Below, piece by piece: positions 18,086 to 27,182 of a DNA stretch of 64,000 bases; the stretch's first letter is position 1; every line of letters begins with the position of its first letter. The DNA lies in assembly GCA_050694175.1 (NCBI GenBank), contig JBOGXA010000013.1:33031-97030 (forward strand), given 5' to 3'. The DNA comes from JBOGXA01 sp050694175. GTDB lineage: Bacteria; Actinomycetota; CADDZG01; WHSQ01. The notes under the pieces are model-generated. The model was not told the DNA's origin. It was given only the letters and a program-made list of their open reading frames with translations, and did no database searches. The position numbers and the translations under genes were made by a program.

Positions 18086-19233
18086 CCCAGAACCGAGCGG
18101 CGTAGCCGCCACGATGCCAGGGCGAGCAGAACGGTTGCAAACGCCAGCAGCACTCCGACCTGCGGCAGCACGTCGACGAGGCCGGCGTCGCGCCGGATCA
18201 ACTCGGTGAAGCCCTCGACGGCCCACGCGTGCGGGGTCACGTGGGCGATTGCCTGCATGGTGGGGGAGAAGACTTCGAGGGGCACCATGCAGCCACCGAG
18301 GGCGGCGAGTGCGAGCCCAACCGGCGTCAGCGCGCCCGCCTGCTGTTCGTTGGACAAGATCGCGCCGAAGAACAGCGCGGCCCCCGTGCTGACAAGCCCG
18401 AACGCGATGATGAGGGCGGCGGCTCCGATGGGGTCGCCCCATCTCACGCCGAAGACGATCGCGGCCGCGACGATGATGAACACGCCCTGCACCATCGCTA
18501 GCGAGAAGCGGCCCGCAGCTTCACCCATCACGAGCGTCCCGGCTCGCATCGGCGTCGAAAGCATGCGCTGCGACACGCCCAGCTTGCGGGTCTGCACTAG
18601 CGCCACCGCGCCGGCGAGCGAGTTCACGAACGTGAACAGGACGAGTTGCGTGGCCGCACCGAGATCGAAGCGACCCTCGGATGTTTCCGACCCGCCCGCG
18701 ACGCCCGCGTCCACCTCGACTGTGGGCGCGGCGGCCGCGACGAGGCGCGCCTGCCGGAGACCTGTCTCGAAATCGGTTTCGGTCTCCGACTCCGCGAAAC
18801 GCGCCGCCCTCACCAATGCCGACTGTCGTGCCACCGCAGACTCGACCGTCGACCGAAGCGCGGTCGAGAAGTCGCCGGCCCGGGCGATGTAACCGATCTC
18901 GGCGGCGTCGCCGGAAGCGATGGTCTCCTCGTAGTCCTCGGGGACGACGACTCCCGCGTCGACGAGACCGCGCTCGACGGCGTCGACGAGTTCGTTTCGG
19001 GTTGCGTACGACTCGGAATCGACTCCATCTCCTTCGTGCAGCCCATCGACGAGCGCGTCGCTCAGCTCACCGTCGGGTGCCACGACCCCCACCGTCGCCG
19101 AAAAGTCACCGCCGAAGGTCACACCCAGCAGGAGGATCAGGATGATCGGGAAGACGAACACGAAGAAGAGCCCGACCCGGTCGCGGACGAGGCGCCGGAG
19201 GTTGACGCCGGCGATGTCGATTACGGTTCTCAT
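18082..19233 (-). CDS. ABC-2 type exporter permease, subunit 2
   Basis: A 383-aa ABC-2 permease: one N-terminal helix (about 20-40), a large extracytoplasmic domain (about 45-190), then five to six helices in the C-terminal half with the ABC-2 segment MVPLEVFSPTMQAIAHVTPHAWAVEGF. It probably pairs with the similar permease upstream as a heterodimer driven by the ATPase at 20420. The ATG at 19233 overlaps the upstream stop (ATGA). The longer frame upstream is read-through. Confidence 0.88.
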   Translation of the reverse strand: MRTVIDIAGVNLRRLVRDRVGLFFVFVFPIILILLLGVTFGGDFSATVGVVAPDGELSDALVDGLHEGDGVDSESYATRNELVDAVERGLVDAGVVVPEDYEETIASGDAAEIGYIARAGDFSTALRSTVESAVARQSALVRAARFAESETETDFETGLRQARLVAAAAPTVEVDAGVAGGSETSEGRFDLGAATQLVLFTFVNSLAGAVALVQTRKLGVSQRMLSTPMRAGTLVMGEAAGRFSLAMVQGVFIIVAAAIVFGVRWGDPIGAAALIIAFGLVSTGAALFFGAILSNEQQAGALTPVGLALAALGGCMVPLEVFSPTMQAIAHVTPHAWAVEGFTELIRRDAGLVDVLPQVGVLLAFATVLLALASWRLRRSVLG

Positions 19234-20420
19234 CTTGCTATCACCATGTGCCGCGCCCGCACGAGCGCGATCCCCCCGGTGACTGCTCCGAACAGCGCGA
19301 GGGCGCCGACGGCGGGCCAGACGTCGGGGAGTTCGGCGGCGCCGCCCGACAGCTCCCCGAGTCCGCGCATCAGCCACGCGTGCGGCGTCACATAGGCGAG
19401 GTCGGCCATGAGCCCCGGTCCCTCGGCCACGGGAAAGAACGTGCCTCCGAGAAGCCCGAGCGTGACCGCGATGATCGAGCCGTAGCCCTGGGCCTGCTCG
19501 TCGGTCTTGGCAAGCGTGACGACCAGAGACTGGACGCCCATGGCCGCGAACACCCCCGTGACGACGAGGACCCCGACCCCGACCGGATCACCCCATTCCG
19601 CATCGAGCAGGAACTTCATCGAGACGATCAGCACCGCCATGCTCACGATGCCAAGCACGAATGTGTACAGCGCCTTCGAGGCGACGATCGCTCCGCGACT
19701 CACCGGGGCGACCATGAGGCGGGCAAGAGTGCCTTCGCGCCGTTCGCGCAACATGCTGATGGCTCCGAATCCTGTGGTGAAGAACAGAAAGAACACGGCC
19801 ATGCCGGCTGCAAAGAAGGTGTTGCCCGAGAACTGACGGCTGCCGGCCGTCCGTTCGGAGATGGCAATCGGCGGCTCAATGGCCGCAGCCCGTTCCGCGA
19901 GCGCGGCGGCCTCACGCGGGGAAGGCGGTCCGCCGGGACCCGCCACGGTTCCGATCGACAGCGACACCGCGTTCAACTCGGCCGCGAACCCGCGCGCGAT
20001 CGAGCGGGCGATCTCGCCTCCGATCTCCGAATCCGGGCTAATAACAACGCGGATGTTCCCGCCACCTCCCGACGCCACGGTTTCCGAGAAGCCCGCGGGG
20101 ATGATGAACGCGGCTGCGACCTCGTCGTCTTCTGCGAGCCGGCGAGCCTCGGCGGCGTCGTCCAGCCGTGTGATCTCGGCGAAGCCCTGCTCCTCGAGCC
20201 CGGCGAGCACCTCCCCGGAGAACCTGCGGGCGAGTGGCCCCCCGTCCTCGTCGACGATGCCGTAGGTGACCTCGAAGTTCTGCTGGTCTCCCGCGCCCCC
20301 GAGGACGGTGCTCAGTATGAAAGCCAGAAGCAGAGGGGCTCCGATCGAAATGAACAAGGCCGAGCGATCGCGGATGCTTCGCAGGAGGTCCTTCCCTGTC
20401 ATCGAGAGAAGCGCTCGCAT
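19230..20420 (-). CDS. ABC-2 type exporter permease, subunit 1
   Basis: A 396-aa ABC-2 permease with the same plan as the downstream gene: helix 1 (about 22-40, FISIGAPLLLAFILSTVLGG), an extracytoplasmic domain of about 160 residues, then six helices and the motif FFPVAEGPGLMADLAYVTPHAWLMRG. The proteins are paralogues. It is cotranscribed with padR, the ATPase and the second permease. The ATG at 20420 touches the ATPase stop (TGATG). The cargo is unknown; PadR-controlled ABC-2 systems often export drugs or lipophilic compounds. Confidence 0.88.
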   Translation of the reverse strand: MRALLSMTGKDLLRSIRDRSALFISIGAPLLLAFILSTVLGGAGDQQNFEVTYGIVDEDGGPLARRFSGEVLAGLEEQGFAEITRLDDAAEARRLAEDDEVAAAFIIPAGFSETVASGGGGNIRVVISPDSEIGGEIARSIARGFAAELNAVSLSIGTVAGPGGPPSPREAAALAERAAAIEPPIAISERTAGSRQFSGNTFFAAGMAVFFLFFTTGFGAISMLRERREGTLARLMVAPVSRGAIVASKALYTFVLGIVSMAVLIVSMKFLLDAEWGDPVGVGVLVVTGVFAAMGVQSLVVTLAKTDEQAQGYGSIIAVTLGLLGGTFFPVAEGPGLMADLAYVTPHAWLMRGLGELSGGAAELPDVWPAVGALALFGAVTGGIALVRARHMVIAR

Positions 20421-21370
20421 CAGTCCCTCAGCGCCTTCCCGGTGAGTCTCAGAAACACGGCTTCGAGGTCGGGCTCGACGACCTCGACCCCGGTGACGGT
20501 GACTCCTTCGTCGGAGGCCGACTGGAGGATTGCAGGCAGCAGAGTGCTCGCATCGGAGACGATCAGCTCGATGCCGCCGTCGCGCGCGCCCGCGTCCTGG
20601 ACCTCCGGCATGCCGGTCAACCGTTGTGCGGCGCGGGCCAGCTCACCGTGAGCGGCGAGGCTCACTCGATCGTGCTCTCCGAGCATCGACACGAGCTCGC
20701 GCCGGGTGCCCTCGGCCCTAACCTCGCCTTCGTCGATGATCCCGACCCGATCACACAGACGTTCGGCCTCCTCCATGTAGTGGGTCGTGTAGAGAACCGC
20801 CATGCCCTCGGTCGAGAGCGCCTCGACACTCGACAGGATCGCGTTGCGGCTCTGAGGATCCACACCCACCGTCGGCTCGTCGAGGATCAGCAGCCGCGGC
20901 TTGTGCAGCAGGGCTATCGCGATGTTCAGCCGGCGCTTCATCCCTCCGGAGTAGCGATCGGTGCGGTCGTCGCCGCGATCGCTGAGACCGGCGATCTCCA
21001 GCACGTCCCGGACCCGCGCCGCGAGCTCCTTGCCCCGCAGCCCGTAGAGCTTGCCGAAGAAGTTGAGGTTCTCCACACCGGTGAGGTCGGGGTAGATCGC
21101 GATGTCCTGGGGGACGAAACCGATCGCCGCCTTCGGACCCGTCGTGGTGGTCGTTAGCGGTCGTCCCTCCACCCGCACCTCGCCGGAATCACGCTCCAGC
21201 AGCCCGCACACCATCGAGATCGTCGTCGTCTTGCCGGCGCCGTTGGGGCCGAGCAGCCCATACGTCTCGCCGACCGCGATCTCGAATCCGACCCCGGCGA
21301 CCGCACGGCGTGAGCCGTACGACTTGCGGAGGTCCCGGCAACTCAGAATCGCGCCATTACCTAGAGCCAT
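20420..21370 (-). CDS. ABC transporter ATP-binding protein (DrrA/ABC-2 exporter type)
   Basis: A 316-aa ATPase: Walker [15 protein letters not shown]-loop FVPQD, signature YSGGMKRRL, Walker [14 protein letters not shown] and the switch His in TTHYMEE. The C-terminal extension of about 80 residues is typical of DrrA-like ATPases that drive ABC-2 permeases. It overlaps the 3' end of padR by 14 bp and couples to the permease genes downstream. Confidence 0.93.
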   Translation of the reverse strand: MALGNGAILSCRDLRKSYGSRRAVAGVGFEIAVGETYGLLGPNGAGKTTTISMVCGLLERDSGEVRVEGRPLTTTTTGPKAAIGFVPQDIAIYPDLTGVENLNFFGKLYGLRGKELAARVRDVLEIAGLSDRGDDRTDRYSGGMKRRLNIAIALLHKPRLLILDEPTVGVDPQSRNAILSSVEALSTEGMAVLYTTHYMEEAERLCDRVGIIDEGEVRAEGTRRELVSMLGEHDRVSLAAHGELARAAQRLTGMPEVQDAGARDGGIELIVSDASTLLPAILQSASDEGVTVTGVEVVEPDLEAVFLRLTGKALRD

Positions 21371-21923
21371 GGGCTTCCCTTCGATCGAGCTCGGCGAGAA
21401 CTTCGTCGGTCCAGTCGATGTCGGCCTGCACGTGGGCGAGGCCGGCCCTGAGTGTCAGATACGGGTAGAGGAGTGCCTCGTCGTCCTTTATCTGCTCTTC
21501 GATCGCCCGCAGTTCGGTTAGATGCTCCTCCGTCCTCCGGCGCACGTCCCGGACCTGCGCGGTCAAGGCCGGCGCCGGGATCAGGTGCCCGAAGAAGACC
21601 TTCAAGGTCACGACGCTCTTGACGGGGGCGGGTCTTATCGGCGCCTCCGTCAGCCATCGCTCCAGCGCGGTGCGACCCTCGGGGGTTATGGAGTAGATGC
21701 GCTTGTTCGGACGGGTGGATTGCTCGACGCGGCGCTCGGTGGCGTAGCCGCCGGTCGCGAGTCGTCTCAGCTCCGAGTACACGTGGCTCTTGGCGGGGGC
21801 CCAGAAGTGGCCGATGCTCTGCTCGGCGAGCTTCATGACGTCGTAGCCGGACATGCCGTCGGCGAAGGTCAGGAGGCCGAGCACCGCATAGGAGGTCGTA
21901 GACAGGCCGTCGTCGCTTCCCAT
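21357..21923 (-). CDS. PadR-family transcriptional regulator
   Basis: A 188-aa PadR-like repressor: an N-terminal winged helix (YAVLGLLTFADGMSGYDVMKL ... HVYSELRRLATGGYATERRV ... YSITPEGRTALERWL) and a C-terminal coiled-coil dimerisation domain. It heads the operon padR-ATPase-permease-permease. Two 13-bp direct repeats lie 15-42 bp upstream of its start, overlapping the likely -10 box, which fits autorepression released by an exported ligand. Confidence 0.9.
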   Translation of the reverse strand: MGSDDGLSTTSYAVLGLLTFADGMSGYDVMKLAEQSIGHFWAPAKSHVYSELRRLATGGYATERRVEQSTRPNKRIYSITPEGRTALERWLTEAPIRPAPVKSVVTLKVFFGHLIPAPALTAQVRDVRRRTEEHLTELRAIEEQIKDDEALLYPYLTLRAGLAHVQADIDWTDEVLAELDRREAHGSR

Positions 21924-21937
21924 TTTCCCACCCTAGT

Positions 21938-21965
21938 CCGATTAGTACTAGACCGATTAGTACTA
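21938..21965 (-). promoter_or_regulatory. tandem operator of the PadR operon
   Basis: Two exact copies of CCGATTAGTACTA (21938-21950 and 21953-21965, plus-strand reading) are spaced 15 bp apart. Each contains the 8-bp palindrome TAGTACTA. On the minus strand the first-read copy contains TATAGT at 21967-21962, a good -10 box for padR. PadR proteins bind short palindromes over their own promoter, so this is very likely the operator. Confidence 0.75.
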
Positions 21966-22062
21966 TAGCAGGCGGGAGGTGTCAAGGGGGAAAGTGCCAT
22001 CTTCGCCCGGTGAGGCGTTCCAGGGGCGCGCTATTGCGGCGCGTGACAGTCACGGACGTTGG

Positions 22063-22899
22063 TCAGATGCCGATCCGGCGGGCGAGCCGCTCGATGGGCC
22101 CGAAGCCGAGGGCCTGACGGCGGCGCTCGAGGTACACGCCCAGGGCGATGCCCGATCCGAAGAGCGCGGCGCCGCCGAGGCCGGCCGGGATCCCGATCAG
22201 CAGGGCTCGCCGGCGGGTGCGAAGCTCGTGGATCGGCCACCCCCGGGCGAGCGCGATGCGCCTGAGCTCCCGCTCCGGATTGACCGCGTGCGCGTAGCCG
22301 ACCGATTCGAGCAGGGGGAGGTCGTTGATCGAGTCCGAATACGCGTGGCACTCGGCGAGATCGGCGCCGTTTTCCGCCGCGACCTCCGCGACCGCTTTCG
22401 CCTTCTCTGGTCCGTGCATCACGGGGCCAACGAGTCGGCCCGTATAGCAGCCGCGCTCGTCGAGTTCAGAGATCGTTCCGATCGCGCCGGTCATGTCGAG
22501 CTCCTCGGCGATTGTCCGGGCAAGCTCAATGGGTGCCGCAGTCACGAGGAAGGTGAGGTTCCCGCGCTCGCGATGGTCGGCGATGACCCGGACGATGTCC
22601 GCGTAGACACGCGGGAAGATCTGCTCTTCGGCGATCTCTCGTCCCCATCCGATCAGTTCCTGCTGGCTGCGCCCGGTCACGAAGTCGAGCGTCGAAGTGC
22701 GCGACATCTCCATCCCGCGCTGCTGCTCGCCCGTTGTGCGATACAGGACCTGGCCCCACCCGAAGCGGAGCAGGTCGCGCACCCGGACAAGGTCACGTTC
22801 ATACATGCCGCGGGCGAGAAGGAACAGGCTCGAGCCGGGGATCAGGGTCTTGTCGAGGTCGAAGAATGCGGCCCGCTTCGGTGTCCCGTCCGGTTGCAT
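22063..22899 (-). CDS. HAD-superfamily phosphatase (HAD-IB, SerB-like) with C-terminal membrane helix
   Basis: A 278-aa HAD hydrolase of subfamily IB. Motif I AFFDLDKTLI (Asp14, Asp16), motif II VTAAP, a conserved lysine in HGPEKAKAV and motif III YSDSINDLPLLESVG (metal-binding aspartates) are complete, and a helical cap follows motif I. About residues 240-260 form a membrane helix. Relatives are annotated as phosphoserine phosphatase-like or lipid-phosphate phosphatases. The ATG at 22899 shares its first base region with the stop of the nitroreductase gene (TGATG), so the two are coupled. Confidence 0.83.
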   Translation of the reverse strand: MQPDGTPKRAAFFDLDKTLIPGSSLFLLARGMYERDLVRVRDLLRFGWGQVLYRTTGEQQRGMEMSRTSTLDFVTGRSQQELIGWGREIAEEQIFPRVYADIVRVIADHRERGNLTFLVTAAPIELARTIAEELDMTGAIGTISELDERGCYTGRLVGPVMHGPEKAKAVAEVAAENGADLAECHAYSDSINDLPLLESVGYAHAVNPERELRRIALARGWPIHELRTRRRALLIGIPAGLGGAALFGSGIALGVYLERRRQALGFGPIERLARRIGI

Positions 22900-23456
22900 C
22901 AATCCCACCCTCTCCATTCGGTTAACTCCTCGGCGGCGATTTTCTTGGGCGCCTTGCGCTCGAGGCCCTCCGGGGGAAGGCCGATGTAGATGAAGCCTGC
23001 GATCAGCTCGCCGGCCTCGAGTCCGAGATAGTGGCGCACCTCGACGAGTCGGGCGGCAGGGCCCGTGCGCAGCATTGCGGCCAGCCCCATGTCGTGGGCG
23101 GCGAGCAGGATGTTCTGCATGGCGGCGCCGATCGCATGATGCTCCTCGATCTCGACAACCTTGGGGTTCGCGGCGTTGGGCCGCTCGACGACCGTAAGGA
23201 TGACCGGAGCCCTGAGCGCCTTGTCTCGGGCCTTCTCGGGGTCGCGCCCCGTGCGGGCGTCGCCGGCCGCCCACGCAGCCCCCAGATCCTTCAGGGCATC
23301 GCCGGCCAGGACGATGAAGCGCCACGGCTGGGTGAGGTGGTGATTGGGCGCCGCGACCGCGGCGCGGATGAGCCTGGTGATGGCGGCTCGATCCGGCACC
23401 CGATCGCCGGTCTTGGGCACCGAGCGCCGCGTCATGATCGCGTCGTAGGTCTCCAC
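22899..23456 (-). CDS. nitroreductase-family FMN oxidoreductase
   Basis: A 185-aa nitroreductase: the FMN-phosphate motif MTRRSVPKTGD near the N terminus, AAPNHHLTQPWRFIVL, and AAMQNILLAAHDMGLAAMLRTG in the dimer and FMN interface. The family reduces nitroaromatics, quinones or enones with NAD(P)H. It is translationally coupled to the HAD phosphatase downstream. No substrate can be inferred. Confidence 0.88.
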   Translation of the reverse strand: METYDAIMTRRSVPKTGDRVPDRAAITRLIRAAVAAPNHHLTQPWRFIVLAGDALKDLGAAWAAGDARTGRDPEKARDKALRAPVILTVVERPNAANPKVVEIEEHHAIGAAMQNILLAAHDMGLAAMLRTGPAARLVEVRHYLGLEAGELIAGFIYIGLPPEGLERKAPKKIAAEELTEWRGWD

Positions 23457-23511
23457 GACCCGAGGATAAGGGAGCCGGTGGCCACCCTGTGGGGCGTGTA
23501 ATGATCGCCCG

Positions 23512-24294
23512 ATGCTCGTCGGCGCTATGAACTACCCGGGCCGGTCGGTGCTCAAGGAGATCCACCGCATTCACGAGGACGGATTCGACTTCGTGGATCT
23601 CACTCTCGAGCCGCCCGCGGCGTGGGTGCCCGACGGGAAGGAGGTGGGGTCGCTTCTCGGCGACCTCGGCCTGGGAGGCGTGGGTCACACCGCCTACTAC
23701 CTGCCGATCGCGTCACCATTTCCCGAGTTGCGATCGATGGCCCGGGATCTTTTCTCGAGGGCACTGGACACGTTTGCAGCTGCCGGCATCACGCTCGTGA
23801 ACGTGCATCCCGATCAGCGTGTGCCGCTTCAGCCTAAAGAGAAGGTGAGGGCCCGCAACGCCGAAGCCATCGCAGCGCTGGCCGAGGACGCGTCCGAGCG
23901 CGGTATCCGGTTGATGGTCGAGAACCTCGACCGGATGTTCGCCACCGTTGAGGACCTGGCGCCGGTTCTCGACGCGGTCCCGGACGCGGGCTTCCATCTC
24001 GACATCGGGCACGCCAACCTCCGGCTCGGTGCCGGGGGTCGGAACCGGACAAAGGAGATGCTCGACGCGTTCGGCGATCGTCTCGCCCACGTGCATGTCT
24101 CCGACAACCGCGGCGGAGACGACGACCTTCATCTCCCGCTGGGGGCCGGCGCGATCGACTGGAAGTCACACATCCGGCTGCTGAAGGAACACGGCTACGA
24201 CGGAACCGTGACCCTCGAGGTGTTCGCGCGGGAGAGAGAGCACCTGCGGACCTCGAGGCGGCTGTGGCTCGGGTGGTGGACCGGCGTCGCGTGA
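23512..24294 (+). CDS. sugar phosphate isomerase/epimerase-like TIM-barrel protein
   Basis: A 260-aa xylose isomerase-like TIM barrel (AP endonuclease 2 fold). The metal-site segments VDLTLEPP, GITLVNVHPD, LMVENLDR, GFHLDIGHANL, LAHVHVSDNRGGDDDLHLPLGAGAIDW and VTLEVF are all present in the expected order, so it is probably an active metal-dependent isomerase, epimerase or endonuclease IV-like hydrolase. It is a single gene, with TGTAAT 9 nt before the ATG. Confidence 0.82.
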   Translation: MLVGAMNYPGRSVLKEIHRIHEDGFDFVDLTLEPPAAWVPDGKEVGSLLGDLGLGGVGHTAYYLPIASPFPELRSMARDLFSRALDTFAAAGITLVNVHPDQRVPLQPKEKVRARNAEAIAALAEDASERGIRLMVENLDRMFATVEDLAPVLDAVPDAGFHLDIGHANLRLGAGGRNRTKEMLDAFGDRLAHVHVSDNRGGDDDLHLPLGAGAIDWKSHIRLLKEHGYDGTVTLEVFAREREHLRTSRRLWLGWWTGVA

Positions 24295-24321
24295 TTCCTC
24301 GGTTCTCCAGGTTTCTGAGGT

Positions 24322-24327
24322 TATAGT
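24322..24327 (+). promoter_or_regulatory. -10 box for a probably leaderless mRNA
   Basis: TATAGT ends 6 nt before the ATG at 24334, which places the expected transcription start at the A of the start codon. Confidence 0.6.
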
Positions 24328-24333
24328 GCACTT

Positions 24334-24504
24334 ATGAGTCTAAAGAGGCTACTGTTACTTGCCCTCGGCGCGTTCGCCGTGTTCTTCGTCGTTCAGTCGC
24401 CGTCCGAGGCCGCCGAGGTCGTGCGGGTCACGGGTGAAAAGCTCGGCGAATGGCTGGGAGCGACGGCCGAATCACTGGTCACGTTCATCAAAGACCTGGT
24501 CTAG
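24334..24504 (+). CDS. small hydrophobic exported or membrane protein, 56 aa
   Basis: An open frame of 57 codons starting MSLKRLLLLALGAFAVFFVV, a short basic start plus a strong membrane or signal helix, followed by QSPSEAAEVVR and an amphipathic segment GEKLGEWLGATAESLVTFIK. No family was recognised. It has a good -10 box at leaderless spacing and ends 13 bp before the PH-domain gene on the same strand, so the two are probably cotranscribed. GC at third positions fits the neighbouring coding regions. Confidence 0.65.
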   Translation: MSLKRLLLLALGAFAVFFVVQSPSEAAEVVRVTGEKLGEWLGATAESLVTFIKDLV

Positions 24505-24517
24505 TGGGGCTCCCCTA

Positions 24518-25084
24518 ATGCGTGCCGCCAGGTACCTGGCGACCGACGAGCACCTCGTGCTCGAGGCTCGCCGCCACATCGCAGTTCTCGCCCGCCCCCT
24601 GGGGGCGGCCGTCGTGGCGATCGCCGGCGGCGCGGTGATTGGATTCGTGTTGAGCCCGGACAGGAGCTCGGACGTGGTCGACACCGTCCTCGGTCTTATC
24701 GCGGTCTTCTTCTTTCTGCGGCTCGGCTGGAAGCTGTGGGAGTGGTATGAGGATCGCATCTACGTCACCAGCCATCGGGTGGTCGAGGTTTCGGGCGTGA
24801 TTACCCGCCGGGTCGCGTCGATACCGTTGATCAAGGTCACGGACATGACCTACCAGCGGTCGCTCATCGGGCGCATGATCGGTTTCGGAGAGCTGATCCT
24901 GGAGTCGGCCGGACAGCGCCAGGCGCTCGAGCGCATCGACCACATCCCGTCACCCGACGACTTCTATCGAACCGTCACTTCACTGATAGCCGCACGCGCG
25001 CCCGCCCCTCTCGAACTCGAGGCTCAGACCGCGCGCCGGGCCGACGAGGACGACACGGGGCCGCTCCCGCGAGTCGTCGTGTAA
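24518..25084 (+). CDS. membrane protein with bacterial PH (bPH2/YdbT-like) domain
   Basis: A 188-aa protein: two adjacent membrane helices (about 25-48 and 58-75), then a bacterial PH domain with the hallmark DRIYVTSHRVVEVSGVITRR and IPLIKVTDMTYQRSLIGRMIG, GFGELILESAG. YdbT/bPH2-like proteins are linked to membrane-stress functions but poorly understood. The ATG at 24518 was chosen because the family begins just before the first helix. It follows the 56-aa protein gene closely. Confidence 0.8.
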   Translation: MRAARYLATDEHLVLEARRHIAVLARPLGAAVVAIAGGAVIGFVLSPDRSSDVVDTVLGLIAVFFFLRLGWKLWEWYEDRIYVTSHRVVEVSGVITRRVASIPLIKVTDMTYQRSLIGRMIGFGELILESAGQRQALERIDHIPSPDDFYRTVTSLIAARAPAPLELEAQTARRADEDDTGPLPRVVV

Positions 25085-25198
25085 CGCAACCGCTCTCATT
25101 GTTACGCATTTCACGCAATCGGGTTGGTTAGGGGGAGCGTCCCGGTTAGGTTCGCGCGAGGCGCGCTGTTCTTGCGCGCCCCGAGGTGGAGGGAACCT

Positions 25199-27157
25199 GT
25201 GAGGCGATGGGTCGCCGCGCTGGCGACGTCGAGTTTGCTTGCATCGCTGCTCGTGATGTCGGTGCAAACACCCGCGGTGGGCGCTCCCCGTCCCCTCCGC
25301 TGCCGGCCGATCACGCGAGGGAATGAAGATTTCAGGTTGTGCCGGGGGAAGGTGACATCCCGCGACGGCACGGTGAAGCTCGACACTGACGTCACGTTGC
25401 CGCGGCGCGGGCGGGGGCCGTGGCCCCTGATCGTCATGTTGCACGGGCTCGGAGGTGCGAAGCAGTCGTACGAGTGCCTCGGTGAGGAGGTACCGGGCGC
25501 GGGCGGGTCGCGGCCCGGCTGCAACGTCGTCGCAGGGACGGGCGGTACGTATCACTACAACAACCTGTGGTTCGCGTCCCGCGGCTACGCAGTGCTGAAC
25601 TACACAGCGCGTGGGTTCCACGAGAGCGGATGCATCGACTCCGGCGAACCGTCGAAGGACGCCGACGACGCCATGTACCCGCCGGCAGTCTACGGACCGA
25701 GCCCAGCGTGCATGCTGCAACTCGATCACTCCGGGCACGAGGTGGTCGACACGCAGTTCCTCGTCGGGCGGCTCGTCGACGGCACGTTGGTCGACGCCGA
25801 TGTCGCGGTCGCCCGCCGGAGAGTGGGCGTCACCGGCGTCTCTTACGGAGGCGGCCACACGTGGCTTCTCACTCGTAAGAACTCGTGGCGCTCGCCGCGC
25901 GGGACGCGGGTGAAAGTAGCTGCGGCCGTGCCGATCATCGGGTGGACCGATCTCGTCGATTCCCTCGCGCCCAACGGCCGGGCGCGCGACGACATCGTCC
26001 AGACAACCGATCCGGGCGAGCGCGCCGCACAGGCAGTCGGGGTCGCGAAGGACTCGTACGTGAGCACCTTCTTTACGGCTCTCATTCTGACCGCCGCAGA
26101 TTTCGGCGCGGTCCCCGGCTATCTCAAGGCATGGTTCGAGCGCTTCTCCAGCGGCGAGCCTTACAACGATCCGATGGTGCAGGATGCGCTCGACAAACTA
26201 TTGATCCGCCGCTCTGCCTACTACACGCCCAAGAGTGATCGCTTCAAGACCCCTATTCTCACCGTGCAGGGCTTCACAGACGGCATCTTCCCGGCGGTTG
26301 AGTCGCTCCGGATGCTCCGGCGCCTCACCGAGAACTCGGACTATCCGATGCGCGCGTACCTCGGCGATTGGGGGCATCCGACCGCTCAGAGCAAAGCCGA
26401 CGAGACCGCCTACATCGCCGGGCTCGTCAACCGGTGGTTCTCCCACTACCTGAAGAAAAGGGGATCGTCGCCCGCAGGCCTCGTGGAGGCGCGCCGGACG
26501 AGGTGCGGGGGATCGATGGGGCCCCTCTATCGGGGGGAGAGCTGGGACGATCTCCGGGGGCCGGCGTGGACGGCAGACGGTCTGTCGATCTCGGGGACGC
26601 TCGCAACTCCCGCAAGCGACCCCCACGCGACGGAGATCGACCCCGATCCGGGGCAGCCGGGGGCCGGGCGATGCCGGACGACCGACACCGCGGTGGCTCC
26701 CGACAACCTCGCGGGGAGCGTGCCCGTTCCGCCCGGGGGCCTGGCCATGATGGGTCTGCCGACGGTCACCTTGACCGCGGATCCGAGCGCCTCCGAGATG
26801 TACGTTGCGGCCCGCCTCTGGGACGTCGATCCGGCCGCGGACGAGCAAACGCTGGTGACCAGAGGCGTGTGGAGGCTCGGTGGCGACGAGGCCGGTCAGG
26901 CCGTCCTGATGCAGATGTTCGGAAACGCCTACCGGTTCGGCCCTGGCCACGAGATCAAGCTCGAGCTGACCGCGGACGATGGGCGCGCGTTCAAGACGTG
27001 GGAGCAAGCCAACGCGCCGGCCCTCGGCACGATCGCCGTGAACGGAGTCGGTCTATCAATTCCGGTGGCGGACGAGTCCACGCGCGTGAGCGAGGGCCGG
27101 GTGCCGGCGCGCGTGCTCAAGGCGATCGGCCGCGTCCGCAACTGGCCGGCCGAATAG
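25199..27157 (+). CDS. secreted alpha/beta hydrolase, CocE/NonD or X-Pro dipeptidyl-peptidase-like
   Basis: A 652-aa exported hydrolase. The GTG at 25199 follows GGAGGG and gives the signal peptide MRRWVAALATSSLLASLLVM. The catalytic domain has LIVMLHGLGG, YNNLWFASRGYAVLNYTARG, the nucleophile motif GVTGVSYGGG (Ser215), and FTDGIFPAVESLRML and GDWGHPTAQ for the acid and histidine. The C-terminal 200 residues resemble the jelly-roll lid of the X-Pro peptidase/cocaine esterase group. Likely an extracellular peptidase or esterase; the substrate is unknown. Confidence 0.82.
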   Translation: MRRWVAALATSSLLASLLVMSVQTPAVGAPRPLRCRPITRGNEDFRLCRGKVTSRDGTVKLDTDVTLPRRGRGPWPLIVMLHGLGGAKQSYECLGEEVPGAGGSRPGCNVVAGTGGTYHYNNLWFASRGYAVLNYTARGFHESGCIDSGEPSKDADDAMYPPAVYGPSPACMLQLDHSGHEVVDTQFLVGRLVDGTLVDADVAVARRRVGVTGVSYGGGHTWLLTRKNSWRSPRGTRVKVAAAVPIIGWTDLVDSLAPNGRARDDIVQTTDPGERAAQAVGVAKDSYVSTFFTALILTAADFGAVPGYLKAWFERFSSGEPYNDPMVQDALDKLLIRRSAYYTPKSDRFKTPILTVQGFTDGIFPAVESLRMLRRLTENSDYPMRAYLGDWGHPTAQSKADETAYIAGLVNRWFSHYLKKRGSSPAGLVEARRTRCGGSMGPLYRGESWDDLRGPAWTADGLSISGTLATPASDPHATEIDPDPGQPGAGRCRTTDTAVAPDNLAGSVPVPPGGLAMMGLPTVTLTADPSASEMYVAARLWDVDPAADEQTLVTRGVWRLGGDEAGQAVLMQMFGNAYRFGPGHEIKLELTADDGRAFKTWEQANAPALGTIAVNGVGLSIPVADESTRVSEGRVPARVLKAIGRVRNWPAE

Positions 27158-27170
27158 CGAGCTCCGCTAG

Positions 27171-27176
27171 TACCCT
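27171..27176 (+). promoter_or_regulatory. -10 box for a probably leaderless mRNA
   Basis: TACCCT ends 6 nt before the ATG at 27183 of the membrane protein-thiE unit. Confidence 0.45.
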
Positions 27177-27182
27177 GGCCGC

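Noticed and set aside
16790..18442. 550-codon minus-strand frame opposite the M29 aminopeptidase
   Set aside because: Antisense shadow; low-complexity Arg/Pro/His composition and no motif, whereas the plus strand matches M29 throughout.
19925..19970. Possible sixth copy of the dispersed element in the first ABC permease gene
   Set aside because: Only a short GC-rich match (CCGCCGGGA) without the terminal hairpin or the GAGGGAA end.
19248..20651. 467-codon plus-strand frame opposite the ABC permease and ATPase
   Set aside because: Arg/Glu/Gly-rich shadow without hydrophobic segments or motifs.
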